Positions 24,481 through 32,763 of a stretch of DNA of 40,819 bases are shown here, in pieces. The position numbers and the translations under genes are program-made. This DNA comes from Tepidanaerobacter sp. GT38 (lineage in GTDB: Bacteria; Bacillota; Thermosediminibacteria; Thermosediminibacterales; Tepidanaerobacteraceae): contig NZ_JAFFJA010000011.1 of NCBI RefSeq assembly GCF_021991635.1, positions 1 to 40,819 of the forward strand, written 5' to 3'. Positions within the stretch are counted from its first letter, which is position 1, and each line of letters starts with the position of its first letter. The notes below the pieces were generated by a model. It was not told the DNA's origin. It saw only the letters and a program-made list of their open reading frames with translations, and made no database searches.

Positions 24481-25914
24481 TTAGTGTTGATGTGCCCTTT
24501 CTTTCAAGTGAGATATATAGATGTCACCGGTTTTATTTCCCTTTAGCGTCTCTGTGTGATGTTGCTGTAATTTAAGCTCTTTTATTACACGAAGACCAAT
24601 TGGCAATGCAATTAAAAAAGAACAAATATCGGCTACAGGCTGGCTAATTTGCACGCCCAAAAGTCCCAGCTTGTGCGGTAAAACAGTAATTGCAGGCAAA
24701 AAGAATAAACCCTGACGCGATACAGCCACAATGGAAGCTCCAAGAGCTTTACCTATTGTTTGAAGGAGCATATTAGTCATGATAATCCATGCGGAAAAAG
24801 GAAATGCTATACAATAGAACCTAAAGGCTCGAGCTCCTATTGCTATCACTTCTAAATCTTCTTTTCTAAAAATAGATATGATTTTGGGTGAAAACACAAA
24901 TCCGATTGCGGCGAGAACTGCTAAAAATATGGCTGAAACTTTAACGCAAAACCAGAATGCGCGCAGCACCCTATCATATCGTTTGGCACCATAGTTAAAT
25001 CCGCATACCGGCTGAAATCCCTGCCCAAATCCAATCATCACAGATATGCCAAACTGAAATACTCTCGTTACTATAGCCATGGCAGCAACAGCCGCATCGC
25101 CATAAACGCCTGCGCTAAAATTCATGCAAATCATGGCTGCACTGCCCAATATCTGGCGATAAAAGGATGGCATGCCACCTTTAAGAATCTGTTTGTAAAT
25201 TTCCCATTTTGGAGTAAAATTACTAAATTTGATTTTTATATTTCCACCCTTGGCAGAGTTGTGATAAAGAATATTAAAGCTGATAAACTGGCTTATAATT
25301 GTGGCTATAGCCGCACCAGCGGTACCCATATTAAAACTGAATATGAAGATAGGATCCAATATAATGTTAAGAATCCCACCAATTCCGATTCCTATCATCG
25401 AAAAGAAAGCACTACCCTGATAGCGAAGAATATTGTTTAACACAAAAGAAGCAATCATAAAAGGCGCCCCAAGCAAAATGTATTTTATATAATCTTTTGC
25501 ATACGGAGCAATAGTGGGAGTAGCACCCAAAGAATATACAAGGGAATCTAAAAAAGTGAAGCCAACTGTAGCCAAGGCAGCGCCCAAAAAGAGAGCCGTA
25601 AAAAATCCTGTAGCCGCAACTTTGCCAGCATACTCTCGATCTCTTTGCCCAAGCAATCTTGAAATGAAATTCCCCGAACCCATGCCAATAGTAAAACCAA
25701 TTGCTTGAATAATTGACATAAGGGAAAAAGCCACGCCTACAGCACCTGATGCACTGGTGCTGATTTTGCTCACAAAAAATGTATCTGCCATATTGTATAC
25801 CGAAGTAATCAGCATACTTGCAATGGTGGGAGCCGCTAGTGTGCAAATCAACTTCTCAACTGGAGTATTTGTCATCATTTGGAATTTCTCATCAGCACTC
25901 ATTATGTATTTCAT
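24481..25914 (-). CDS. MATE family efflux transporter
   Basis: A multidrug/toxin extrusion-type antiporter with about twelve predicted membrane helices in two related halves, 477 residues from the chosen start. Family signs are TPVEKLICTLAAPTIASMLI, YNMADTFFVSKIS and GMGSGNFISRLLGQRD in the first half, and IGFGQGFQPVCGFNYGAKRYDRV in the second. MATE proteins export cationic drugs or metabolites using a Na+ or H+ gradient; the substrate cannot be told from sequence. I place the start at ATG 25912-25914, 9 bases after a weak AGAAAGAG site; the in-frame ATG at 25902 is an alternative. Confidence 0.92.
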   Translation of the reverse strand: MKYIMSADEKFQMMTNTPVEKLICTLAAPTIASMLITSVYNMADTFFVSKISTSASGAVGVAFSLMSIIQAIGFTIGMGSGNFISRLLGQRDREYAGKVAATGFFTALFLGAALATVGFTFLDSLVYSLGATPTIAPYAKDYIKYILLGAPFMIASFVLNNILRYQGSAFFSMIGIGIGGILNIILDPIFIFSFNMGTAGAAIATIISQFISFNILYHNSAKGGNIKIKFSNFTPKWEIYKQILKGGMPSFYRQILGSAAMICMNFSAGVYGDAAVAAMAIVTRVFQFGISVMIGFGQGFQPVCGFNYGAKRYDRVLRAFWFCVKVSAIFLAVLAAIGFVFSPKIISIFRKEDLEVIAIGARAFRFYCIAFPFSAWIIMTNMLLQTIGKALGASIVAVSRQGLFFLPAITVLPHKLGLLGVQISQPVADICSFLIALPIGLRVIKELKLQQHHTETLKGNKTGDIYISHLKERAHQH

Positions 25915-25971
25915 ACATAACACTCTTTCTAATAATTTATATAACTGAGTTTAATATAGCTAATGACCTTT

Positions 25972-27060
25972 TTAAATATTTCTTTTCAATAGCTCAAGTA
26001 TATCCTTTGCTGTAGGAGGGCATCCCGGTACGTTTTGCTCAAAGCCTCTTGTGCAAACTCCTACACCCATGCCTGTACCTTTTACCCGCTTAAATCCCTG
26101 GCCAATACAAATCTTGCCTTTAAGCCTTCTAAGCAGGCCCTGCTCATCCAACCTTGCCAGCGCATGAACAAGGCTGCCGTAACATGCCGAGCATGCATCC
26201 TTTTCCTCTATATACTTTGACAATCTCTCAACCTGGCGAGAGCGGGTTATTTTCTTTGTGTTAAAATCTTCATTTAGCTCATGTACCTGGTCTTTTGAAG
26301 CAAGGCAGCTGCCGACACCTAAATTCTCTGCTATTTTTATATATGGAATTTCAGCAACATCATAACCCATGAGACTTGCTACATATGAATCAATTAAAAC
26401 CGGATCAAATCCCACGATAATTCTGTTCATCTGAACAGGGTTTCCACCTTCTTCAAAGCTCAAATCCCCCATTATCCCGTCTACTATTATTAAATGGCTT
26501 TTTATAGCTTTATTAAGATATGCAATGGGCTTATGTAATCCCATGGTATGAAATCTTCGTTTTTCACTGTCGGGGATACAGCCTTTTAAATTTTTTAATG
26601 CACATGTCATCTTAGTCTGGCAGTGCCCTTTAAGAACCGGCATGTTTATTAAATAATCCATTTTAAATACTTGCTCACATACTTTTAGCTTCATTCCTTC
26701 AACATCGCATGTTATATAGGAATCTCTTTGCAAATCGATAAGCGGAACATCAAATTTCCTTGCAATATCAGTGTATCCACTTACTTCAAAGGCTCTTGAT
26801 GTCCTATCGCCTACCCATGAGCCCTCCATAATAACTATATTATTAAAACCTTTTGATTTTAAGTATTCAATCGTCCCTTCCAAAAGTTCCGGGGACGTTG
26901 TGGCTCCCGACGTAGATGGTTTTGCAACTACCAGATTCGGCTTTAAACCTATGCGTGCATTTTTGTCTATATTATTTTCTATCCTTAAGTGAGACAATAA
27001 ATCATGTATCATCTTTTTAGGTTCATTGCCATATATTACATAAACTTTCTCTTTGTCCAT
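25972..27060 (-). CDS. DUF362 domain-containing protein
   Basis: A 362-residue protein with the DUF362 fold seen in ferredoxin-like and uncharacterised proteins of anaerobes: GLKPNLVVAKPSTSGATTSPELLEG (in parts), IVIMEGSWVGDRTS, YLINMPVLKGHCQTKMTCALKNLKG, IVDGIMGDLSFEEGGNPVQMN and DPVLIDSYVASLMGYD. The C-terminal part has cysteines (DACSACYG, GKICIGQG, VGVCTRG, VPGCPPT) but no classical 4Fe-4S ferredoxin repeat. Function unknown. The ATG follows GGGGTGG. It has an extended -10 promoter and no obvious terminator before the MATE gene 57 bases downstream, so the two may be co-transcribed. Confidence 0.88.
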   Translation of the reverse strand: MDKEKVYVIYGNEPKKMIHDLLSHLRIENNIDKNARIGLKPNLVVAKPSTSGATTSPELLEGTIEYLKSKGFNNIVIMEGSWVGDRTSRAFEVSGYTDIARKFDVPLIDLQRDSYITCDVEGMKLKVCEQVFKMDYLINMPVLKGHCQTKMTCALKNLKGCIPDSEKRRFHTMGLHKPIAYLNKAIKSHLIIVDGIMGDLSFEEGGNPVQMNRIIVGFDPVLIDSYVASLMGYDVAEIPYIKIAENLGVGSCLASKDQVHELNEDFNTKKITRSRQVERLSKYIEEKDACSACYGSLVHALARLDEQGLLRRLKGKICIGQGFKRVKGTGMGVGVCTRGFEQNVPGCPPTAKDILELLKRNI

Positions 27061-27101
27061 GCTTTCACCACCCCGAAACTTTTTTAATGCTCATAAATTT
27101 A

Positions 27102-27110
27102 ATTATAGCA
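27102..27110 (-). promoter_or_regulatory. Extended -10 promoter of the DUF362 gene
   Basis: TGCTATAAT on the minus strand is a full extended -10 element about 45 bases before the ATG. No good -35 box is seen at the expected distance. Confidence 0.45.
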
Positions 27111-27134
27111 CTTGATACAGTTTAATTAAAGTAA

Positions 27135-27174
27135 CAAAAAAGCAAGACCTTCAAACAAGAAGACCTTGCTTTTA
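27135..27174 (-). terminator. Rho-independent terminator of the purine permease gene
   Basis: AAAGCAAG...CTTC-loop-GAAG...CTTGCTTT forms a long stem with one internal mismatch region. On the minus strand it is followed by TTTTTTGTTAC. It lies between the permease stop and the DUF362 promoter. Confidence 0.8.
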
Positions 27175-27201
27175 ATCAAATTTGATATGTCAGATTATAC
27201 A

Positions 27202-28536
27202 CTATCTAATAAACGCAAAGTAAAGTATGAACAGTATTGTCAGTATATACATAACCCAGTGTACTTCTTTGCCTTTTCCTGTCAATAACTTAAGTACTGA
27301 ATAAGCAATAAAACCAAGAGCCAGACCGTAGGAAATACTGTAGGTTAAAGGCATAGCCACTGCTGTTATAAAAGCAGGAAAAGCTTCAGAGAAATCACTA
27401 AAATTGATTTCATTCAAACTGCTTGCCATAAATACTCCAACCATTATAAGTGCAGGTGCTACAGCTGCTCCCGGCACTGCCAGTGCAATTGGCGATAAAA
27501 TAACACTTGCCACAAACATCAATGCTACGACAACGGATGTCAGGCCCGTCCTACCACCTACGCTGACACCGGCGGCACTTTCAACATAAGTGGTTGTATT
27601 GCTTGTCCCAAGGAGCGAACCTATAACGGTTCCTAGGGAGTCGGCAAATAGCGCTTTGTTACCTCTTTTTAAGTTACCTTGTTCGTCAATCATTCCCGTA
27701 CGGCTTGCAACACCTACGAAGGTACCAATGGTATCAAAAAGATCCGCAAAGAAGAGCGAAAAAATTACTGGGAACATAGAAAATTTCAAGGCACCTGCCA
27801 AGTCAAGTTTGAGAAAGCCCGGCGCAATGCTAGGTGGTGTTGAAATAATGTTTGCAGGAAGTTGGGTAACCTCCATGGGTATTCCGATGATAGACGTTAT
27901 TAAAATACTAATTAAAATTCCGCCTTTTACTCCTTTAGCTACAAAGACCGCCATGATAATAAGACCGATGGTTGCAAGCAGTGTGCTCGGCTGAGTAAAA
28001 TCGCCAAGGTCTACTAAAGTGGCTTCACTAGCCACTACCATACCTGAATTAACTAACCCTATAAAAGCAATAAAAAGTCCAATACCCGCTCCTACGGCAT
28101 GTTTTAGGGAAACTGGAATTGCCTTAATTAAAAGCTCTCTAAGACCTGTTAAAGTCACTATAACTGCAATGATACCGGATAAAAATACTGCTCCCAGTGC
28201 TGTTTGCCAAGGAAGACCCATACTGCCAACCATAACGTAAGCAAAAAATGCGTTGAGGCCCATTCCAGGAGCTAATGCAAAGGGATAATTTGCAAAAACA
28301 CCCATAAAGAGTGTAGCTGCCGCTGATGCCAAAGCAGTAGCCATAAATACTGCTCCCTTGTCCATACCTGCAGCTTCAAGTATGTTTGGATTTACAAAGA
28401 GGATATAAGCCATCGTTACAAAAGTAGTTAGACCTGCGAGGACTTCAGTTTTTACATCTGTCCCATTTTCGGTTAAAGCAAAAAACCTGTCAAGCCCATT
28501 TCCAGATGCGTTTGAAATTGCACTCTCCTCCTTCAT
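27202..28536 (-). CDS. NCS2 family guanine/hypoxanthine permease
   Basis: A 444-residue membrane transporter of the AzgA/PbuG branch of the NCS2 family, importing hypoxanthine or guanine with a proton. Recognised motifs are LAGLTTFVTMAYILFVNPNIL, FALAPGMGLNAFFAY, FFADLFDTIGTFVGVASRTGM and ESAAGVSVGGRTGLTS, with 12-14 hydrophobic helices. The ATG follows AAGGAGGAGG. A guanine riboswitch with its terminator lies directly upstream (28592-28705), which supports a purine substrate. The gene is closest to pbuG, though the exact substrate is not certain. Confidence 0.93.
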   Translation of the reverse strand: MKEESAISNASGNGLDRFFALTENGTDVKTEVLAGLTTFVTMAYILFVNPNILEAAGMDKGAVFMATALASAAATLFMGVFANYPFALAPGMGLNAFFAYVMVGSMGLPWQTALGAVFLSGIIAVIVTLTGLRELLIKAIPVSLKHAVGAGIGLFIAFIGLVNSGMVVASEATLVDLGDFTQPSTLLATIGLIIMAVFVAKGVKGGILISILITSIIGIPMEVTQLPANIISTPPSIAPGFLKLDLAGALKFSMFPVIFSLFFADLFDTIGTFVGVASRTGMIDEQGNLKRGNKALFADSLGTVIGSLLGTSNTTTYVESAAGVSVGGRTGLTSVVVALMFVASVILSPIALAVPGAAVAPALIMVGVFMASSLNEINFSDFSEAFPAFITAVAMPLTYSISYGLALGFIAYSVLKLLTGKGKEVHWVMYILTILFILYFAFIR

Positions 28537-28591
28537 TTTAAAACCTCCTCCTTTTTAATACACCATAAATTTTTAGCAATTCCCCTTAGGC

Positions 28592-28640
28592 AGAAAAACA
28601 AAAAACCCCGCCAAAACAGGGAATACATACGTTCCCCTGT
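28592..28640 (-). terminator. Riboswitch-controlled terminator before the purine permease
   Basis: On the minus strand the CAGGGGAACG...TTCCCTG hairpin (28617-28639) is followed by TTTT and then GGCGGGGTTTTTTG. The 5' strand of this hairpin overlaps the 3' side of the aptamer P1 stem. Ligand binding and termination are therefore linked, as in other guanine OFF switches. Confidence 0.7.
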
Positions 28641-28705
28641 AGCCTATGGTGTTTTACGGACACCTGGTAGAAACTTTCGGGCCATATTCCCGAAATTATA
28701 CAGGG
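28635..28705 (-). ncRNA. Purine (guanine-class) riboswitch aptamer
   Basis: Read on the minus strand the element shows the purine aptamer core: TATAATTTCGGGAATATGG in P1/P2, GTTTCTACC in J2/3, CCGTAAA in L3 and GGCTACAGG at the 3' junction. P1 is CCCTG/CAGGG, P2 CGGG/CCCG and P3 GGTGT/ACACC. The pyrimidine in the CTAC of J3/1 is C, which in this class pairs with guanine or hypoxanthine; adenine switches have U. It precedes the NCS2 permease gene. Confidence 0.93.
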
Positions 28706-28733
28706 CTAACACAATATTGGCTTTTCTACTAAT

Positions 28734-28762
28734 ATTTTAACAAAGGGTTAGGGGCTTGTCAA
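28734..28762 (-). promoter_or_regulatory. Sigma-A promoter of the guanine riboswitch/permease unit
   Basis: On the minus strand TTGACA (28757-28762), 17 bases, TAAAAT (28734-28739), about 30 bases upstream of the aptamer. Confidence 0.75.
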
Positions 28763-28771
28763 TATAAAAAG

Positions 28772-28846
28772 CGAACTTTTTGATAAATACCGATCTTAAA
28801 GTTCGATATATTCCAATTTTATACATTATGACTAACGTAATGTATA
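28772..28846. repeat. Two inverted repeats in the divergent permease/lipoprotein region
   Basis: CGAACTTT (28772-28779) and AAAGTTCG (28798-28805) form one 8-bp inverted repeat. TATACATTA (28820-28828) and TAATGTATA (28838-28846) form a second with a 9-base loop. They lie between the two divergent promoters (28734-28762 minus, 28931-28959 plus) and could be operators. The remainder of the 455-base gap 28537-28991 is the riboswitch and an AT-rich stretch without further signals. Confidence 0.5.
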
Positions 28847-28930
28847 TTTTTTTATACACATAGCAAACTATTTTACAATCGATTATTATTTTACACAGAT
28901 TTTTGTTTTCCAGGAGGAATTTTTGTTTTT

Positions 28931-28959
28931 TTGTTTAATAATATATACATAGGTATAAT
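28931..28959 (+). promoter_or_regulatory. Probable promoter of the FMN-binding lipoprotein gene
   Basis: TTGTTT (28931-28936), 17 bases, TATAAT (28954-28959), 32 bases before the ATG. Confidence 0.6.
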
Positions 28960-28991
28960 TAACACTTTCACAAAAGGAGGAAGGAAACAAA

Positions 28992-29801
28992 ATGAGAAAG
29001 TTGCCTATAGTTGTGCTAGTAGCACTGTTGATTATTACGCTAGTTGCTGGTTGCGGCGGGAAAAAACAGCAGGAGCAAACCCCACCTGACCAATCAAGTC
29101 AACAGCAGCCTGCTGAGGAGCAGGTTTCTTATGACGACGGCGTATATTTTGCCCAAAAAGCAGATTTTGATGATCACGGCTGGAAAGCAATGGCTACTGT
29201 TATTGTAAAAGATGGTAAAATTACCGAAGTTTTCTACGACGAAATCAACGAAGAAGATACGCTTAAGAGCTTCGATCCGGAATATGCAGCTAATATGAAG
29301 AATAAATCCGGCACTACACCACTTGATGCCTATAATAAATTAGAACAAGACTTGATTGCAAAACAAAATCCCGAACAGGTAGATGCAGTAACCGGTGCCA
29401 CACACAGTTCAGATACCTTTAAAGAACTTGTAAAAGAAGCCTTGTCAGGTTCACCAGTAGAAGCAAAAGGAACCTACAAGGAAGGTGTGTATAAAGCTGC
29501 CGAAAAAGATTTTGACGAGCGTGGCTGGAAAGCTATGGCTGCAGTATTAATCAGAGACGGCAAAGTAGCCGTTGCTGCCTACGATGAAGTAAATAAAGAC
29601 GGAAACTATAAGAGTGCAGATGAAGAATATGCGAAAAATATGAAAGAAAAATCCGGCACAACCCCAGCCGAAGCCGCTCAAGTCTTGTCCAAATCGGTAA
29701 TAGACAAACAAGATGCCGACGTCGATTCAGTAACTGGTGCTACTGGAACAGCAGAAAGATTTAAGACACTTATGAAAGAAGTTCTTGACCTTGCAAAATA
29801 A
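28992..29801 (+). CDS. Two-domain FMN-binding lipoprotein (PplA-like)
   Basis: A 269-residue secreted lipoprotein. The signal peptide ends in a lipobox, LVAGC, with Cys21 as the lipidated residue. A Gln/Pro-rich linker follows, then two copies of an FMN_bind domain (about 47-150 and 163-267). Each ends in a flavinylation motif of the ApbE type: DAVTGATHSS (131-140) and DSVTGATGTA (245-254). The domains also share YDDGVY/YKEGVY, GWKAMA and NMK-KSGTTP. This is the architecture of PplA, the extracellular electron-transfer flavoprotein of Listeria, so it may pass electrons outside the membrane; ApbE and other partners are not in the window. The start has AAAGGAGGAAGG upstream. Confidence 0.88.
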   Translation: MRKLPIVVLVALLIITLVAGCGGKKQQEQTPPDQSSQQQPAEEQVSYDDGVYFAQKADFDDHGWKAMATVIVKDGKITEVFYDEINEEDTLKSFDPEYAANMKNKSGTTPLDAYNKLEQDLIAKQNPEQVDAVTGATHSSDTFKELVKEALSGSPVEAKGTYKEGVYKAAEKDFDERGWKAMAAVLIRDGKVAVAAYDEVNKDGNYKSADEEYAKNMKEKSGTTPAEAAQVLSKSVIDKQDADVDSVTGATGTAERFKTLMKEVLDLAK

Positions 29802-29823
29802 ATAGATCATAGATTTCATCTTT

Positions 29824-29853
29824 AAAACTTCGGGCTTTTGCTCGAAGTTTTTT
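29824..29853 (+). terminator. Rho-independent terminator after the lipoprotein gene
   Basis: AAACTTCGGGC, loop TTTT, GCTCGAAGTTT, then TTTAT. A clear stem with a U tract 23 bases after the stop codon. Confidence 0.85.
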
Positions 29854-29906
29854 ATATGGTATAATCAAAAAAACATAGCCTTTGGTGTTTTTTGGGAGGT
29901 AAATCC

Positions 29907-30956
29907 ATGAAAATTCATTTAACACAAGCCTCCAATATAAACAAAGCCATCACATCTCAAGATGTAGTAAGCGCTTATGTAACACAAAAGCAAGAACATG
30001 GTTATTTTGTAAATATAGGTGGCACAGAGGTCTTTGCTCACTGTTTACTGGATCTTGACATCGGTGACTTTCTAAAGCTAAAGGTAGTAGAATTATCTCC
30101 ATCGCAAATTGTTTTTAAAGTGATTGAGCATGAAACAAAATTGCATAATACAGACCATTTAGCCACCCTTGATATATCCTCTTCACAAAAAACGGCTCTT
30201 GATGTATGCCAAACCCAAGAAGCCCATGTCGCATTTAATCTCCTATCAAAGCTGAATTTGCCTATAATAAAAGAGCGAGTAACCTTTATTATGGAGCTAT
30301 TCAACCACCTGATAAATGAAGAAAAACCCGAGCCCTTTTTGCATTTATGGGATAAGATGCCCTTTGAAACTATAGTGGCATCTTTTCATGAAACTATAGC
30401 CGAATGCATTAAAAATGGTTTTATTCTCCCAGAAAATCAGCTCCTTGTGCTTTTCCAAAACTTTACTAAAGTTTACAAAGATAATGCCCTTTCTTTCAAT
30501 AAAGCTCAGCCAAGTAGCAAAAAGAAAGCCACGGTCTTAAAAGAGCAATTGGCTTTAAAAGCAATTAATATCCTGCACCATAAAAATTCTACAAATAACA
30601 TTATCTTTGTTGCATTGCCAATACCTGTATATCACAATATTTACCTAAAGATTGCTGATTCCCGAACCACCAGTGATATACAGCCATCTTTGCGCATAAA
30701 TTTTATTATTAACACAAAAAACCTGGGGGCAATCCTTGTGGATCTCATCTATGCCGATGGAAAGGTAACTGCATCATCGGTCTTTGAAAATAAAAAAGCT
30801 ATGAACGCAGTCAAAAAGTTTTTAAGTGAAAATGAGGACCTCCCCAGTATTATAAAAACCATGGAACTCAAGGTCGGTAAAGTATCAATGAAAGACTTCT
30901 TTTTTGAAGATATAAAAAAACAGCCGATAACTATGGGAATAAATATTAAAGTTTGA
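29907..30956 (+). CDS. YlqG-like protein with FliK-type C-terminal domain
   Basis: A 349-residue protein with no signal peptide and no clear enzymatic motif. The C-terminal third (about 240-340: [40 protein letters not shown]) resembles the flagellar hook-length control (FliK) C-terminal fold. The N-terminal part is poorly conserved. The gene directly downstream encodes a FlhB C-terminal-like protein, as in the ylqG-ylqH pair of B. subtilis, and that order is the main support. The ATG at 29907 follows GGGAGG; an in-frame TTG upstream overlaps that site. No other flagellar gene is near. Confidence 0.65.
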   Translation: MKIHLTQASNINKAITSQDVVSAYVTQKQEHGYFVNIGGTEVFAHCLLDLDIGDFLKLKVVELSPSQIVFKVIEHETKLHNTDHLATLDISSSQKTALDVCQTQEAHVAFNLLSKLNLPIIKERVTFIMELFNHLINEEKPEPFLHLWDKMPFETIVASFHETIAECIKNGFILPENQLLVLFQNFTKVYKDNALSFNKAQPSSKKKATVLKEQLALKAINILHHKNSTNNIIFVALPIPVYHNIYLKIADSRTTSDIQPSLRINFIINTKNLGAILVDLIYADGKVTASSVFENKKAMNAVKKFLSENEDLPSIIKTMELKVGKVSMKDFFFEDIKKQPITMGINIKV

Positions 30957-30976
30957 TGTTTAATGCCGGTGATATA

Positions 30977-31276
30977 ATGAGTAAAGAATTAACAAGCACA
31001 AAAAATAAAAAGGCCGTAGCCTTAAAATACGATATGAAAAAAGATACTGCTCCGAAAATCGTAGCTTCCGGAAAGGGTCTATTGGCAGAAAAAATCCTGG
31101 AGCTTGCTCGCAAGGAAAATATACCTATATACAAAGACCCGCATCTGGTAGAAACATTGATTCAACTTGACCTTAACGTAGAAATACCTCCTGAGCTTTA
31201 TAAGGCTGTAGCTGAAATTTTGGCATTTATTTACACTGTAGATGCCGTAAACGATTCAGGTAACGATTCAAATTAA
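30977..31276 (+). CDS. FlhB C-terminal-like protein (YlqH family)
   Basis: A 99-residue protein matching the cytoplasmic domain of the type III export switch protein Flh[49 protein letters not shown] and [17 protein letters not shown]. The NPTH autocleavage motif and the membrane part of FlhB are absent. The ATG at 30977 has GGTGAT 6-7 bases upstream; an ATG at 30956, overlapping the ylqG stop, is an alternative. It forms a two-gene unit with the FliK-like gene. The function of YlqH proteins is not established. Confidence 0.85.
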   Translation: MSKELTSTKNKKAVALKYDMKKDTAPKIVASGKGLLAEKILELARKENIPIYKDPHLVETLIQLDLNVEIPPELYKAVAEILAFIYTVDAVNDSGNDSN

Positions 31277-31308
31277 TAGCTATGCCACAGTTTCTTGAGA
31301 TTGTATGT

Positions 31309-31980
31309 TTAGCTAGCTTCAGTTGTTATATCATATATTCCATCGATTTGCAGGAATTTTTGCTTCATCTCTTCAAACTCTAAGCTGTTTATCTTTCGTA
31401 TCATCAATGTTATCAGCAGCTTGCCCTCTTCTATGTTTTCAATTTTAACATCTCTGATACTGATATTCATCTCGCCTAAACATAAACCTATCTTGCCCAG
31501 TTGTCCAGGCTGATCTTCTACAATTAATTTCAAGGGCTGTAAATATTGTTTTTTTAATAAAACAGCCTCTAATCTGTTAAATGTAATAAGAGTCAGCAGG
31601 ATTAAAAAAGTTGCAAGTATAGCACCATAGTAAAATCCCACACCCACGGCCAAGCCAATAGCCGCCACTGTCCATAGGCTGGCAGCTGTGGTTAAGCCCT
31701 TAACGTTAGCCCCTTCTATGATAATGGTGCCTGCTCCAAGAAATCCTATGCCACTTATAACCTGTGCAGGTATTCTTCCAGGATCTACATTGGTTAGACC
31801 TTTAAACTCTGTAAAAATAAATAGAGATACCAACATTACAATTGTAGAACCTAGGCAAACCAGTATGTGTGTTCTAAAACCCGCAGGTTTATTTATGGTT
31901 TCCCTTTCTAAACCTATAACTCCACCAAGAAGAATCGAAAGCGCCAATCGTATGGTCAGCTCTAAATAGCTTAGAGGCAC
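31309..31980 (-). CDS. MgtC/SapB family membrane protein
   Basis: A 223-residue protein with an N-terminal MgtC membrane domain of about five helices (LALSILLGGVIGLERE, KPAGFRTHILVCLGSTIVM, PGRIPAQVISGIGFLGAGTI, GLTTAASLWTVAAIGLAVG) and a C-terminal ACT-like domain (QPLKLIVEDQPGQLGKIG). MgtC proteins affect magnesium homeostasis and ATP synthase in pathogens; the role in this organism is unknown. The start is GTG at 31978-31980, 6 bases after a perfect GGAGGTGA; the frame is open to 32025 but that extension overlaps the upstream glpP copy. It is probably co-transcribed with that gene (26-base gap). Confidence 0.9.
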   Translation of the reverse strand: MPLSYLELTIRLALSILLGGVIGLERETINKPAGFRTHILVCLGSTIVMLVSLFIFTEFKGLTNVDPGRIPAQVISGIGFLGAGTIIIEGANVKGLTTAASLWTVAAIGLAVGVGFYYGAILATFLILLTLITFNRLEAVLLKKQYLQPLKLIVEDQPGQLGKIGLCLGEMNISIRDVKIENIEEGKLLITLMIRKINSLEFEEMKQKFLQIDGIYDITTEAS

Positions 31981-32006
31981 GTTTTTCACCTCCAAGATAA
32001 ATTTTG

Positions 32007-32579
32007 TCATGTATTCATATCCCATAAGCTTTTTCGAGTTGTGGATATGGCCACGGCACCTGATGCCAAAGCCTGTTTTACCTCTTCCGGGGTTTCGATA
32101 AGTCCTCCTGCAACTACCGGAGTACGCACTTTTTGTACAATTCTCTTTAGACTTTTTGTAAGCACACCGGGCAATACTTCCACTGCATCAGGTTCTACGT
32201 GACTGATGGTTTTTACAGCAGTATCTACAGCAAGGCTATCTAATATAAATACGCGCTGTATTGTAAACATACCCATACTGCGTGCGCTAAGGGCAAGATT
32301 GCTTCTTGTAGTTATAATACCGTCGGGTCTTACTTCTTCTACTATATATTTGGTTCCTTCACCGTCTTTACTTATTCCCTCTAAAAGATCCAGGTGCACG
32401 AAGGCCCTTTTATGGGCCTTTTTTATACAATGAACCACATACTTAATATTTAATATGCTTCCAGTTAACAAAAAAACACACTTTATATTGCGAGACAATG
32501 CAGCATCTACTTTATCCACATCTCTTATAGCTGCAATAACAGGATACATTTTTATATCAGCTAAGATTTCGTTAGTCAA
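32007..32579 (-). CDS. glpP: GlpP family antiterminator (copy 2)
   Basis: A 190-residue GlpP paralogue of the gene at 232-840. It shows the same blocks: MYPVIAAIRDVDKVDAALS, FLLTGSILNI, FVHLDLLEGISKDG, PDGIITTRSNLAL, QRVFILDSLAVDTAVK, EVLPGVL and PVVAGGLIETPEEV. The start is TTG at 32577-32579, 5 bases after GGGGTGA; a GTG further up is part of that site. It has its own consensus-like promoter and is followed by an mgtC-like gene rather than glycerol genes, so its RNA target may not be a glycerol operon. Confidence 0.88.
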   Translation of the reverse strand: MTNEILADIKMYPVIAAIRDVDKVDAALSRNIKCVFLLTGSILNIKYVVHCIKKAHKRAFVHLDLLEGISKDGEGTKYIVEEVRPDGIITTRSNLALSARSMGMFTIQRVFILDSLAVDTAVKTISHVEPDAVEVLPGVLTKSLKRIVQKVRTPVVAGGLIETPEEVKQALASGAVAISTTRKSLWDMNT

Positions 32580-32648
32580 ATATATCACCCCATTTAATTC
32601 TATTAGAAATATTAAAAAACGAACAATCTAACACAACTTTCAAAATAA

Positions 32649-32677
32649 ATTATATACTTAATTATATACATGGTCAA
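32649..32677 (-). promoter_or_regulatory. Promoter of the glpP copy 2/mgtC-like unit
   Basis: On the minus strand TTGACC (32672-32677), 17 bases, TATAAT (32649-32654). It lies 70 bases before the TTG start. Confidence 0.75.
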
Positions 32678-32763
32678 TTTTTCACAAATCATGAAAATCC
32701 AGGAACCTTTTTATGAAAACATCGTCTAAGATTATAGAAAATGACATAGGGGAGGCTACAAAA

